DNA of 64,000 nucleotides. Source: Actinotalea sp. Marseille-Q4924. GTDB lineage: Bacteria > Actinomycetota > Actinomycetes > Actinomycetales > Cellulomonadaceae. Within the stretch, counting starts at the first letter, position 1. Each line of letters opens with the position of its first letter. Below are positions 15,228 to 23,575 of the stretch, piece after piece. The notes under the pieces were generated by a model that was not told the origin of the DNA, did no database searches, and worked only from the letters and a program-made list of their open reading frames with translations. The stretch lies in NCBI RefSeq assembly GCF_916618755.1, contig NZ_CAKAKB010000003.1:1223892-1287891 (forward strand), given 5' to 3'. The position numbers and the translations under genes were made by a program.

Positions 15228-16219
15228 GGGACCACTTCTTCCTCGGTGGCGGTGCTGTGGCAGGTGGGTGCACTGGTGCTGCTGGGAACGTCATCCACTG
15301 CGGCCTCGCCGTCAGAGCCGTGGGTCATGGAAGTGACGTTCGCCGCCCCGTGCCGCTGTCGGCGACGATCAGCGAGAGTGACCCACACGAACGCGGTCGC
15401 CACTGCGAGCAGACCGAGTCCGAGCACCGGCTCGGGGACGGGGCTCACCCAGGTCTGAACCGCCAGGAACGCGTTGGTCAGAGTGCTCGCGGCGACGTCC
15501 TGCGCTTCGGTCCCGCCGGTCATGTCCGTGTCACCGGCGAGGGCGATGACGAAGGCACCCATGACGACGAACCCGACCGACACGGCGATGTTGAGCGTGT
15601 TCGTGACGATCGTGCGTCCGGCGATCCGGAGTCGGACCGGGCGCGCCCGCAGAGCCTTGCGCTCCCCGAGCCGGGCCTTGTCCCAGATCAGGGCCATGAC
15701 GAACAGGGGGAAGACCATGCCGAAGACGTAGGCGAGGCCCAGGGCGAGGCCCCCGACGGCCGAGCCGGACAAGACCGAGAGGGTCATCACGCCGGCCAGG
15801 ACGGGTGCGCAGCAGCTCGAGGCGATTCCGGAGAACACCCCGAGTGAGAAGAAGCTGGCGCTGTCCCCGCGTGAGGTGTCGGGAGCGCGCAAGAAGCTGG
15901 GCAGCGACCACATGGTGCCGGAGAAGGACAGGACCGCCAAGGCGAACATCAGCACGCCGCCGGCGATGTAGAGCGGGACGTGGTACCGGGCGATCGCACC
16001 GGCCAGCAGGCTCATGCCGAGGGTGATGGGGACCAGGACGACAGCCAGACCCGCAGCGAAGATAAAGGTGAGCGGCAGCAGCCGCCAGCGGCGGTTCTTC
16101 ACCGCGCCGGCCAGGTAGCTGGGCGCCAGGAACACGATGCAGCACGGCGCGAACAATGCGACCCCGCCGGCGAGGAACGCCGCCAGGATGCTGCCCGTGG
16201 TCAACAGCTCGGCGCCCAC
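15224..16219 (-). CDS. CcdA/DsbD-beta-like thiol electron carrier
   Basis: 331 residues, starting with GTG. About seven membrane helices. The first carries VALFAPCCIVFLAP and the fourth SGIASSCCAPVLAG, the two conserved Cys regions of CcdA/DsbD-beta proteins, here as adjacent Cys pairs next to Pro. The family moves electrons from cytosolic thioredoxin across the membrane. A His/Glu-rich C-terminal tail (TCHSTATEEEVVP) is unusual and has an extra Cys. It lies between a cytosolic glutaredoxin-like gene and an exported redoxin, which suggests an electron path: cytosol - this carrier - redoxin. Confidence 0.85.
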   Translation of the reverse strand: MGAELLTTGSILAAFLAGGVALFAPCCIVFLAPSYLAGAVKNRRWRLLPLTFIFAAGLAVVLVPITLGMSLLAGAIARYHVPLYIAGGVLMFALAVLSFSGTMWSLPSFLRAPDTSRGDSASFFSLGVFSGIASSCCAPVLAGVMTLSVLSGSAVGGLALGLAYVFGMVFPLFVMALIWDKARLGERKALRARPVRLRIAGRTIVTNTLNIAVSVGFVVMGAFVIALAGDTDMTGGTEAQDVAASTLTNAFLAVQTWVSPVPEPVLGLGLLAVATAFVWVTLADRRRQRHGAANVTSMTHGSDGEAAVDDVPSSTSAPTCHSTATEEEVVP

Positions 16220-16220
16220 C

Positions 16221-16529
16221 TCACACGCTCACGGCGGAGGCGGACGCGCTCGGGAGTACGCGGCCGGTCAGCAGCTTGACCAACTTCTTGCGCGGCAGTC
16301 GGCCCGAGCTGAAGTACGCACCGTCGACCACGACGAGCGGGTTCATCGCGGGCCGGTGCTGCGCGACGAGCAACGCTCCTTCGGTCGACTCCAGCTCCAC
16401 GACCCGTACCGTCAGGGGCCACCTCTGCCCGAGGTCAGCCAGGGCGTCAACGGCGTCTTCGCAGAGGTGGCACGCCGGCGCATGGACGACGGTCACGTGG
16501 ACCGGCGCGGACTCAGGTGGCGAGGTCAT
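16221..16529 (-). CDS. glutaredoxin-like thiol protein
   Basis: 102 residues with no leader: VTVVHAPACHLCEDAVDALADL gives the beta1 strand and CHLC redox site, then VVELES, PAMNPLVVVDGAYFSSG (the cis-Pro region) and GRLPRKKLVKLL. It matches short glutaredoxin/thioredoxin-like proteins. The start is the Met after TGGAGACCTCC; an upstream frame to 16688 is not protein-like. It is the first gene of a four-gene minus-strand operon with the CcdA-like carrier, the redoxin and the Cys-rich peptide, 77 bp from tandem box 7. Confidence 0.82.
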   Translation of the reverse strand: MTSPPESAPVHVTVVHAPACHLCEDAVDALADLGQRWPLTVRVVELESTEGALLVAQHRPAMNPLVVVDGAYFSSGRLPRKKLVKLLTGRVLPSASASAVSV

Positions 16530-16605
16530 GGAGGTCTCCAGAGGCAAAGGGTGGTCGATCCCCACCAGGTTCCCGACGTCGTGCTGCGCCCCGGTCTTCG
16601 TTCGA

Positions 16606-16621
16606 TCAACGTTCGGTGAAT
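16606..16621 (+). promoter_or_regulatory. CopR-like tandem box 7 (divergent)
   Basis: TCAACGTTCGGTGAAT, 11-bp period with weaker half-sites. It lies 77 bp from the thiol operon start (16529, minus) and 61 bp from the response-regulator start (16682, plus), so it could control both, including autoregulation of the two-component system. Confidence 0.55.
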
Positions 16622-16681
16622 CCGCGCCGGACGTCGCCCTGAGCGCCCGCCCGGTGCGCGGTCCACCCGCACAATGGGCGC

Positions 16682-17389
16682 ATGCCATCTGAGACGATCC
16701 GCCGCGCCCTGGTCATCGACGACGAACGCGCGCTGGCGTCAGTCGTCGCCAGTTACCTGGAGCGGGACGGTTTCGAGGTGCACCTCGCCTTCGACGGGCC
16801 CGAAGGGCTGGACTCGGCCCGGTCCGTCGACCCGGACGTCGTCGTCCTCGACCTGGGTCTGCCGCGCATGGACGGCGTGGAGGTCTGCCGTCAGCTGCGG
16901 ACCTTCTCCGACTGCTACGTCGTGATGCTGACGGCGCGAACCGATGAGATCGACACACTGATCGGGCTCTCGGTCGGCGCGGACGACTACATCACCAAGC
17001 CGTTCAGCCCACGTGAGCTGATGGCCCGGATCACAGCACTGCTGCGCCGTCCGCGCCGGGCGGAGGCCACGCCCGCGTCCGCAGAGCCGTTGACCCTGGG
17101 CGACCTCACCGTGGACCTCGAGTCGCGGGAGGTGCACCTTGACGGCGCCCTGGTGCCGTTGACCAGGACGGAGTTCGACGTCCTGAGTACGCTCGCCAAG
17201 AGCCCCAACCGGGTGTTCAGCCGACGCGCCCTCATCGAGGACGTGTGGGGGGCGACTTGGGTGGGGGACGAGCACCTCGTCGACGTCCACGTGCTTCACG
17301 TCCGACAGAAGCTCGGTGACACCGTCGCCGAGCAGCGGTTCATCCGCACGGTCCGTGGCGTCGGCTACCGGGTCGGGCCGGGGACATGA
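16682..17389 (+). CDS. OmpR/PhoB-type response regulator, candidate CopR
   Basis: 235 residues. Receiver domain (6-120): acidic pair in VIDDERA, phospho-accepting Asp57 in VVVLDLGLPRMDG, Thr in VVMLTART and Lys in DYITKPFSP. C-terminal winged helix (about 140-235): LTRTEFDVLSTLA, DEHLVDVHVLHVRQKLG and FIRTVRGVGYRVG. It overlaps its kinase gene by four bases. Box 16606-16621 lies just upstream, suggesting autoregulation. OmpR-type dimers bind tandem repeats with 10-11 bp period, matching the island boxes; I therefore favour this as the CopR-like regulator, while its paralogue at 26167 is the alternative. Confidence 0.88.
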   Translation: MPSETIRRALVIDDERALASVVASYLERDGFEVHLAFDGPEGLDSARSVDPDVVVLDLGLPRMDGVEVCRQLRTFSDCYVVMLTARTDEIDTLIGLSVGADDYITKPFSPRELMARITALLRRPRRAEATPASAEPLTLGDLTVDLESREVHLDGALVPLTRTEFDVLSTLAKSPNRVFSRRALIEDVWGATWVGDEHLVDVHVLHVRQKLGDTVAEQRFIRTVRGVGYRVGPGT

Positions 17390-18498
17390 CCGAAGACGGT
17401 TGGTCTCCGGGCCCCGGCCTCGGGGGTCGGCTCATGGCAGCGCTGGCCCTGGTGGTGCTCGCGGGCGGGCTGACTGCGTGGCTCGTGGCGGGAGCGGTCG
17501 GCCCCGTCGTGTTCCACGCGCACATGCTCGAGGCCGGTTTGCGCGAGGAGACGCCCACGGTGCTCCACGCGGAGGCGGCCTTTCGTTCGGCCAGCGCATT
17601 GGCGCTGACCATCGCTCTTGGCGCATCCGTCCTGGCCTCGCTGGCGGTGAGCGTGTTCTTGACCCGTCGCATCGCCACCTCGCTCGGTGCCCTGGCTGCG
17701 GCGGTCACCCGGATCTCCACGGGTGAGTTCGACGCGCGCGTCGCCAGCCCGAAGTTGGGCGCCGAGTTCGAGCAGCTCGCCCAGGCGTTCAACGACATGG
17801 CCGACCGCCTGCATGACAGCGATGCCCTCCGTCAGCGACTACTGGCCGACGTCGCCCACGAGGTGCGCACACCGGTCGCGGTCATCAACGCCTACCTCGA
17901 GGGCGTCGAGGACGGCGTGGAGAGCCTGACGCCGCAGACCGTCGCGGTGCTGCGTGATCAGGGATCCCGCCTGACGCGGCTCGCCGACGACCTGGCGGCC
18001 GTCACACGAGCCGAGCGCGGCGACCTCGGGCTGGTCCGCCACGCGACGACCGCCCGCGATCTTGTCGAGCGGGCGTACACGGCTGCTCTGGAACACTTCG
18101 CGGCGCGCGGTGTCGCACTGGACGTCGCCATCGACGACGACCTGCCGTCCGTGGCCGTGGACCCAGATCGCATGGGTCAGGTTCTGGGTAACCTCATCGA
18201 CAACGCGCTTCGCCACACCGCGACAGGGGGACGAGTCGAGTTGAGCGCGCAGCTCAGCGAGGAAGGTGCTCTCTGTCTGGCCGTAACGGACAACGGTGAA
18301 GGCATCGACCCGTCGCACCTCCCCCACGTCTTCGAACGGTTCTACCGAGCCGACACCGCGCGCGACAGAGGCCACGGCGGCTCGGGCATCGGCCTCGCCA
18401 TCGTCCGGGCGATCGTCGCCTACCACGGGGGCCGCGTGAGCGCCCACAGTGACGGCCGCGGCACCGGTGCGCGCTTCGAGATTCACCTGCCCACCTGA
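17386..18498 (+). CDS. sensor histidine kinase, candidate CopS
   Basis: 370 residues. Two membrane helices (about 16-38 and 66-92) flank a short sensor loop with VVFHAHMLEAG, where His/Met could bind copper. HAMP follows (about 93-148), then HisKA with His158 in DVAHEVRTPVAV and HATPase (N-box LGNLIDNALRH, G-boxes DNGEGID and GGSGIGLAIVRAI). It is coupled to the response regulator by an ATGA overlap. The same loop motif (LFRAHVVD) appears in the second kinase at 26892, so the two systems are related. Copper sensing is inferred from context. Confidence 0.87.
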   Translation: MTEDGWSPGPGLGGRLMAALALVVLAGGLTAWLVAGAVGPVVFHAHMLEAGLREETPTVLHAEAAFRSASALALTIALGASVLASLAVSVFLTRRIATSLGALAAAVTRISTGEFDARVASPKLGAEFEQLAQAFNDMADRLHDSDALRQRLLADVAHEVRTPVAVINAYLEGVEDGVESLTPQTVAVLRDQGSRLTRLADDLAAVTRAERGDLGLVRHATTARDLVERAYTAALEHFAARGVALDVAIDDDLPSVAVDPDRMGQVLGNLIDNALRHTATGGRVELSAQLSEEGALCLAVTDNGEGIDPSHLPHVFERFYRADTARDRGHGGSGIGLAIVRAIVAYHGGRVSAHSDGRGTGARFEIHLPT

Positions 18499-18842
18499 CG
18501 AGCCGGGCCACGCGTGCCCCAGGAGCGTCTTGGTTCGGCTCACGGCCTTGTCGCCCCCACCCCCACAGCGTGACTCGGCGCCACGCGATCCTGCCGACCC
18601 ACCTGCCTGGCGTGCGGGCCGGCCCCGGCGGCGCAGGGACGCCGGCCGCTCGGGGCGAGGTGGTCCCTCGGATCTTCTTCGCCACCTTCTCAGGGGCGGA
18701 CCATGTGCCGCCGCCGCATCCTCGACCTCGGGGACGCCGGGATGGCCGCCATGGCACCTTCTCGAGCGTGAACTGCCGCCGCGGTCCCGGAGAGATGGCT
18801 CTCGACCGACGGGGAGCGTCGACGCGGACCGCGGCGCCTTCA
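18499..18842. other. intergenic stretch upstream of copZ promoter, no gene recognised
   Basis: About 340 bp between the kinase stop and the tandem box of the copZ operon. Several frames stay open because of the GC content, but none has a ribosome site plus protein-like composition. It may be a leftover from island rearrangement. Confidence 0.35.
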
Positions 18843-18858
18843 TGAAGAGATGCTGAAG
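18843..18858 (+). promoter_or_regulatory. CopR-like tandem box 8
   Basis: TGAAGAGATGCTGAAG, perfect half-sites and 11-bp period, 121 bp upstream of copZ. It would drive copZ - microprotein - copA. Confidence 0.65.
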
Positions 18859-18978
18859 ATGCCCTGGCACGGGCCCTTTGCCCGCAAGTTGTGCCTGCCC
18901 CGCCGGTTAGCGTTCGGGCGCCCCGGGGCGTCGGTCGACGCGCGGGCGCGAACCTCTCCTCCGACGAAGGGCACCGCC

Positions 18979-19191
18979 ATGAGCATCACCTACGACGTAG
19001 CGGGCATGACCTGCGGGCACTGCGTCGCGTCGATCACCGCGGAGGTGTCCAAGGTGGACGGCGTGCAGGCCGTGCAGGTGGACCTCAAGACAGGGCGCGT
19101 CACCGTTACCAGTGAGAGACCGGTGGACCCCGGCCTCGTCGCGGTCGCCGTCGACGAGGCCGGGTACGCCGTCACCGGGTTGAGCTGGTGA
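18979..19191 (+). CDS. copZ: copper chaperone CopZ
   Basis: 70 residues, one HMA fold: ITYDVAGMTCGHCVASI with the MTCxxC Cu(I) site, then VQVDLKTGRVTV and VDEAGYAVTGL. It would carry Cu(I) to CopA in the cytosol. The ATG at 18979 follows AAGGGCACC; the longer frame from 18850 starts inside the promoter. Its stop overlaps the next start (GTGA at 19188), linking it to the microprotein and then CopA. The start lies 121 bp after box 18843-18858. Confidence 0.9.
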   Translation: MSITYDVAGMTCGHCVASITAEVSKVDGVQAVQVDLKTGRVTVTSERPVDPGLVAVAVDEAGYAVTGLSW

Positions 19192-19286
19192 CCGGCGGGG
19201 CCTGGGCCCGCCTGGGTGCCTATGCGGTGGCGCTCGTGCTGGTCTTTGCAGCGGCACTTGCACTCGGCAACACGATCAGGGGATGA
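19188..19286 (+). CDS. 32-aa single-helix membrane microprotein between copZ and copA
   Basis: A GTG-started frame overlapping the copZ stop (GTGA) and ending in TGA that overlaps the CopA start (ATGA). It reads VTGGAWARLGAYA, then a hydrophobic helix VALVLVFAAALALGN and a short TIRG tail. It fills the gap exactly, with no spare base, a pattern typical of a coupled real gene. One helix with a basic end suggests an accessory subunit of the pump or a regulator in the membrane. I know no family name. Coding status rests on the double overlap and the membrane-helix composition. Confidence 0.6.
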   Translation: MTGGAWARLGAYAVALVLVFAAALALGNTIRG

Positions 19287-21616
19287 GACCCACGATGACC
19301 ACCGGTACCACGAGCCAGCCCACCTCCGCCTCGGGCACCTCCGCCGTCGAGCTCGCGATCGGCGGTATGACGTGTGCGTCGTGCGCTGCGCGGATCGAGA
19401 AGAAGCTCAACAAGATCGACGGCGTCACGGCGAGCGTGAACTTCGCGATGGAGTCCGCCAAAGTGCTTCATCCCCCTGCGATCTCGCTCGACCAGCTCAT
19501 CAGTGCGGTCGAGGACGCCGGCTACACGGCCGCGTTGCCCACGCCACCCGCTCCACCCCAGCACCAGGACGGCGGAGCTGCGGCAGGCACGGCGCCCGGG
19601 ACACAAGACCCGGTCGATAGCCTGCGCCGGCGCTTGGTCATCTCCGGTGCCCTGACCCTCCCCGTCCTGGCCCTGGCGATGGTGCCGCCCCTGCAGTTCG
19701 ACAACTGGCAGTGGCTCTCGCTCACCCTGGCTGCACCGGTCGTGGTGTGGGGCGCGATGCCGTTCCACCGCGCCGCCTGGAAGAACCTGCGCCACGCCAC
19801 CGCCACGATGGACACGCTCATCTCCATGGGCGTCCTTGCCGCCTTCGCCTGGTCCCTGTGGGCACTGTTCCTCGGTGATGCCGGCATGCCCGGCATGCGC
19901 ATGGACTTCACGCTGTTCCCCGAGCCGGGCGCGGGTTCGTCGGAGATCTACCTGGAGATCGCCGCCGCCCTGGCCGTGTTCATCCTGTTGGGTCGCTACT
20001 TCGAGGCCCACGCCAAGCGCCGCTCCGGAGCCGCGCTTCGAGCCCTCCTCGAGCTCGGCGCCAAAGACGTGGCGATCCTTCGTCCTGGGCCCGACGGCGC
20101 GGCCGAGGTGCGCGTACCGATAGAAGAGCTCGTCGTCGGGGACCGGTTCGTGATCCGCCCCGGAGAGAAGGTGGCGACGGACGGCGTGGTCGTCGAGGGC
20201 ACCTCCGCGATCGACGCAGCGCTGCTGACCGGCGAGTCAGTCCCCGTCGAGGTAGGGCCGGGGGACCCGGTCACCGGAGCAACAGTGAACGCGGGCGGGC
20301 GCCTGGTCGTCGAAGCGAGCCGGGTCGGCGCGGACACCAAGCTCGCACAGATCGCGCGCCTCGTCGTGGACGCCCAGTCGGGCAAGGCGGCCGTTCAACG
20401 GCTCGCCGACCGCCTCTCGGCCGTCTTCGTCCCCATCGTCATCGCGCTGTCAGTAGGCACCCTCGGCTTCTGGCTCGGGCTCACCGGCGACGTCGTCTCC
20501 GCCTTCACCGCCGCCGTCGCCGTGCTGATCATCGCCTGCCCCTGCGCCCTCGGACTGGCGACTCCGACCGCCCTACTCGTCGGAACAGGCCGCGGGGCCC
20601 AGCTAGGCGTGCTGATCAAGGGCCCGGAGGTGCTGGAGTCCACCCGGAAGGTCGACACCATCGTGCTGGACAAGACCGGGACCGTGACCACCGGCCGCAT
20701 GTCCCTGGTCCACGTCGTCCCCGCTCACGGGACAGACGCCGACGAGGCGCTCCGCCTCGCCGCGACACTGGAGAACGCCTCCGAGCACCCGATCGCCGCC
20801 GCGGTCGCCGTCGGCGCCACCGAGCGCGGCATCGCCCTCGGATCGTTGACCGACTTCGCGAACACCCCAGGTCGCGGCGTGACCGGCTCGGTGGACGGCC
20901 GACGGGTCCTCGCAGGCCGCGCCTTATGGCTGGCCGGCGAAGGACTGGCGGTGCCACCCGAGCTCGTGCTGGCGGTCGACGAGGCAGAGGCTGCCGGCCG
21001 CACGGCTGTCACAGTCGGGTGGGACGGCAGCGCACGCGCGGTCCTCGTCGTCTCCGACACCATCAAACCCACCTCGGTCCAGGCGATCAGCCAGCTGAGG
21101 ACGCTCGGATTGACCCCGATCCTCCTCACGGGCGACAACACGCGCGCCGCACGGGCCGTGGCAGCCCCGCTCGGCATCACCGACGTCATCGCCGAGGTCC
21201 TGCCCGAGGAGAAGGTCGCCGTGATCACTCGCCTGCAGGGCGAGGGCCGCGTTGTGGCGATGGTCGGAGACGGCGTGAACGACGCCGCCGCGCTGGCACA
21301 GGCCGACCTCGGCTTGTCCATGGGCACGGGGACCGATGCTGCGATCGAGGCATCCGACCTGACGCTGGTCCGCGGGGATCTCCGCTCGGCGGCCGACGCC
21401 ATCCGTCTCGCGCGCCGGACCTTGTCGACCATCAAGGGCAATCTCTTCTGGGCCCTGGCCTACAACGTCGCCGCTATCCCCCTGGCCGCGTCCGGCCGAC
21501 TCAATCCCCTGATCGCGGGTGCCGCCATGGCTCTCTCAAGCGTCTTCGTGGTGTCCAACTCGCTGCGGCTGCGCAAGTTCACGGCCTGGTCTCAGGACGC
21601 ACCCGAGAGCCGTTGA
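19283..21616 (+). CDS. copA: Cu(I)-exporting P1B-type ATPase CopA
   Basis: 777 residues. One N-terminal HMA domain (GGMTCASCAARI, Cys31/34), membrane helices, the actuator TGES motif (LLTGESVPV), the CPC metal site in IIACPCALGLATPT (about residues 419-421), the phosphorylation site DKTGTVTTG (about 463), the SEHPIAAAV His-Pro motif, and GDGVNDAAALAQADLG. The last helices have AYNVAAIPLA and MALSSVFVVSN, the YN and MxxSS ligands of Cu(I)-specific P1B-1 pumps. It uses ATP to expel Cu(I). ATG 19283 overlaps the microprotein stop. Confidence 0.95.
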   Translation: MRPTMTTGTTSQPTSASGTSAVELAIGGMTCASCAARIEKKLNKIDGVTASVNFAMESAKVLHPPAISLDQLISAVEDAGYTAALPTPPAPPQHQDGGAAAGTAPGTQDPVDSLRRRLVISGALTLPVLALAMVPPLQFDNWQWLSLTLAAPVVVWGAMPFHRAAWKNLRHATATMDTLISMGVLAAFAWSLWALFLGDAGMPGMRMDFTLFPEPGAGSSEIYLEIAAALAVFILLGRYFEAHAKRRSGAALRALLELGAKDVAILRPGPDGAAEVRVPIEELVVGDRFVIRPGEKVATDGVVVEGTSAIDAALLTGESVPVEVGPGDPVTGATVNAGGRLVVEASRVGADTKLAQIARLVVDAQSGKAAVQRLADRLSAVFVPIVIALSVGTLGFWLGLTGDVVSAFTAAVAVLIIACPCALGLATPTALLVGTGRGAQLGVLIKGPEVLESTRKVDTIVLDKTGTVTTGRMSLVHVVPAHGTDADEALRLAATLENASEHPIAAAVAVGATERGIALGSLTDFANTPGRGVTGSVDGRRVLAGRALWLAGEGLAVPPELVLAVDEAEAAGRTAVTVGWDGSARAVLVVSDTIKPTSVQAISQLRTLGLTPILLTGDNTRAARAVAAPLGITDVIAEVLPEEKVAVITRLQGEGRVVAMVGDGVNDAAALAQADLGLSMGTGTDAAIEASDLTLVRGDLRSAADAIRLARRTLSTIKGNLFWALAYNVAAIPLAASGRLNPLIAGAAMALSSVFVVSNSLRLRKFTAWSQDAPESR

Positions 21617-21666
21617 GGAGTCGTCACCCTGGCCGTCAAACCACCCTTTTCACCTGAGGACGTCCC

Positions 21667-23052
21667 ATGGCCGTGATCGACCTGCCCGTCAGAGGCATGA
21701 CCTGCCAAGCGTGCGAGGTGCGCATCAGCAAGGCGCTGCGCACCGTCCCAGGCGTCCTGCGTGTCAAGGTCTCCGTCCGCCGGGGCATCGCACGCGTCCA
21801 TACCGACGCCCACATCCCCCGCAGCCGGCTCAACAAAGCGGTCCAACGGGCGGGCTACGAGCCTGGACGTGACGACAAGGAATGGGTCACCACGGACCGG
21901 GCCGTCTGGCGGGACGTCCTCGTAGCCGTCGGGGTCCTCGCCGGCCTGGGTCTGGCTCTCCAAACGAGCGGGCTGACCGACCTCGCTGGGCAGGTCGGCA
22001 CGCTCGCGTCGTCGGGCAGCCTCGCGATGGTGGCAGTCCTGGGCGTCGCGGCGGGCCTGTCCACCTGCATGGCACTGGTCGGCGGCCTGGTGCTGGCAGT
22101 GTCCGCACGGCACGCCGAGCTCCACCCGGCGGCGTCGACCGTTCAGCGTCTACGACCTCAGTTGGCCTTCAACGTCGGACGGATCGTCGGCTTCGGGCTC
22201 CTGGGTGCACTCGTGGGACTGGCCGGGTCCGCCTTCACACTCAGCGGCCGCGCCCTGGCAGTGATGATGGTCGTGGTCTCCCTGGTGATGGCTTCCGTCG
22301 GGCTGAAGCTCACCAGCTTGTCCCCCCGTCTGTCGCGCGGCGGGACCCTGACCCTGCCGCCTGCGCTCATGAGGGTCTTGCGCCTCGATCGGGCCGACGG
22401 CCGCTACAGCGACGGGCGCTCAGCCCTTCTGGGCGCCGGCACGTTCCTGCTCCCCTGCGGCTTCACCCAAGCAGTCCAGGTGTACGCGATGTCTACCGGC
22501 AGCCCAGTCCGTGCGGGTGTGATCATGAGCCTGTTCGCACTGGGCACCCTGCCAGGCCTACTCGGCATCGGCGGTCTCACAGCGGCGGTCCGGGGCAAGA
22601 CCGCAACCCGCTTCTTCCGCTTTGCCGGCGTGGCTGTCCTGGCTTTCGCCGGGATCAACCTCTCCGGCGCCGCCGCAGTCCTGGCCCCCGCCCTCGTTGC
22701 ACCACCGGCGGCCGCCGCACCCTCTGCGCGAGACGGTCTGTCGGCCAACGTCCAGCTGGAAGGCGAGATCCAGGTCCTGAAGACGACGCAGGTGGCGACA
22801 GGCTACGAGCCCGCGGCCGCGACCGTGTACATCGGTAAGGAGGTCCGGTGGGAGATCGACTCGGCGGCGGTCAGCTGCGCCGCGTCTCTCTACTCCCCCG
22901 ACCTCGGGATCGAGCCCATGGTCTTGGAACCGGGTCCGAACGTCCTGACCTTCACACCGTCGCGGACGGGCATCCTTCGATACTCCTGCGGCATGGGCAT
23001 GTACTGGGGTTCCATCACGGTGATCGAGGAGCCAGCGACGAACGGCGCGTAG
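21667..23052 (+). CDS. HMA - SafE/DsbD-like membrane - cupredoxin three-domain fusion
   Basis: 461 residues. Residues 1-66 are an HMA domain (RGMTCQACEVRI, Cys13/16). Residues about 75-350 have six or so helices of the sulfite-exporter TauE/SafE-like or DsbD-beta type, with AGLSTCMALVGG and GAGTFLLPCGFTQAV holding one Cys in each half. Residues about 365-461 form a cupredoxin: VYIGKEVRWEID, VSCAASLYS and RYSCGMGMYWGS, with Cys and Met ligands. Together these could take Cu(I) from the cytosol, move electrons or metal across the membrane and end on an outer copper domain. It follows CopA by 50 bp. The combination of domains is seen; the route is inference. Confidence 0.85.
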   Translation: MAVIDLPVRGMTCQACEVRISKALRTVPGVLRVKVSVRRGIARVHTDAHIPRSRLNKAVQRAGYEPGRDDKEWVTTDRAVWRDVLVAVGVLAGLGLALQTSGLTDLAGQVGTLASSGSLAMVAVLGVAAGLSTCMALVGGLVLAVSARHAELHPAASTVQRLRPQLAFNVGRIVGFGLLGALVGLAGSAFTLSGRALAVMMVVVSLVMASVGLKLTSLSPRLSRGGTLTLPPALMRVLRLDRADGRYSDGRSALLGAGTFLLPCGFTQAVQVYAMSTGSPVRAGVIMSLFALGTLPGLLGIGGLTAAVRGKTATRFFRFAGVAVLAFAGINLSGAAAVLAPALVAPPAAAAPSARDGLSANVQLEGEIQVLKTTQVATGYEPAAATVYIGKEVRWEIDSAAVSCAASLYSPDLGIEPMVLEPGPNVLTFTPSRTGILRYSCGMGMYWGSITVIEEPATNGA

Positions 23053-23448
23053 GCTCCGCCGCAGGCTCATCACGAGAGGCAGCAACGCCCTGATCCAGCG
23101 GCGCTCGCCTCTCAGGCCCCACCGGCGCTGGACAGGGGCAGCATTGCAGCCCGCCCAGCTCGCCGTGCTCCCGCCACGGGTTCCGTTCGTCCAGCAGGGG
23201 GGCGGAGCCGTGAGGAATTCATCCCGGCACTCCGGACCCCCAACGAGCTCGATGCCATCGTCACCGCCGGAGCGCGAGCCGAGAAGGCTGTCGTGAATGA
23301 CGAGCCAGAGGGACAGCCTTCGAAGAGAAGGGATTCCTCACGACGGGTTGTCGCACACCCGGGGCGCCGCAGTTTGCGGGTGCCGAACAGCGCCGGGAAG
23401 GGAATGACAGGGCGGAGCGCCAGGACCGTGCCCCCGATGTAGGGGTCG
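23053..23448. other. intergenic stretch with possible decayed coding sequence
   Basis: About 400 bp after the fusion gene. One plus-strand frame continues the fusion-gene frame after its stop without interruption to 23440, and part reads protein-like (EEFIPALRTPNELDAIVTAG), but no start, ribosome site or family supports it. It is likely a remnant or chance open frame. No tandem box until 23449. Confidence 0.3.
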
Positions 23449-23464
23449 TCAATGTTCGATGAAG
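23449..23464 (+). promoter_or_regulatory. CopR-like tandem box 9
   Basis: TCAATGTTCGATGAAG, 11-bp period with one degenerate half-site, 112 bp upstream of the M23 peptidase start. Confidence 0.52.
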
Positions 23465-23575
23465 AAACGAAAAGCAACCGCCGTTTGCCCAGTCGAGAAG
23501 CGGCAGACGCGTCGATGATCGCATCGCGGGCGTCCATTCCCGAGCGCCCGGAGAACTTCCAGAGGAACCGTACCG

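Noticed and set aside
18570..18845. Possible small gene before copZ
   Set aside because: Open frame without ribosome site, with low-complexity residues, running into the tandem box.
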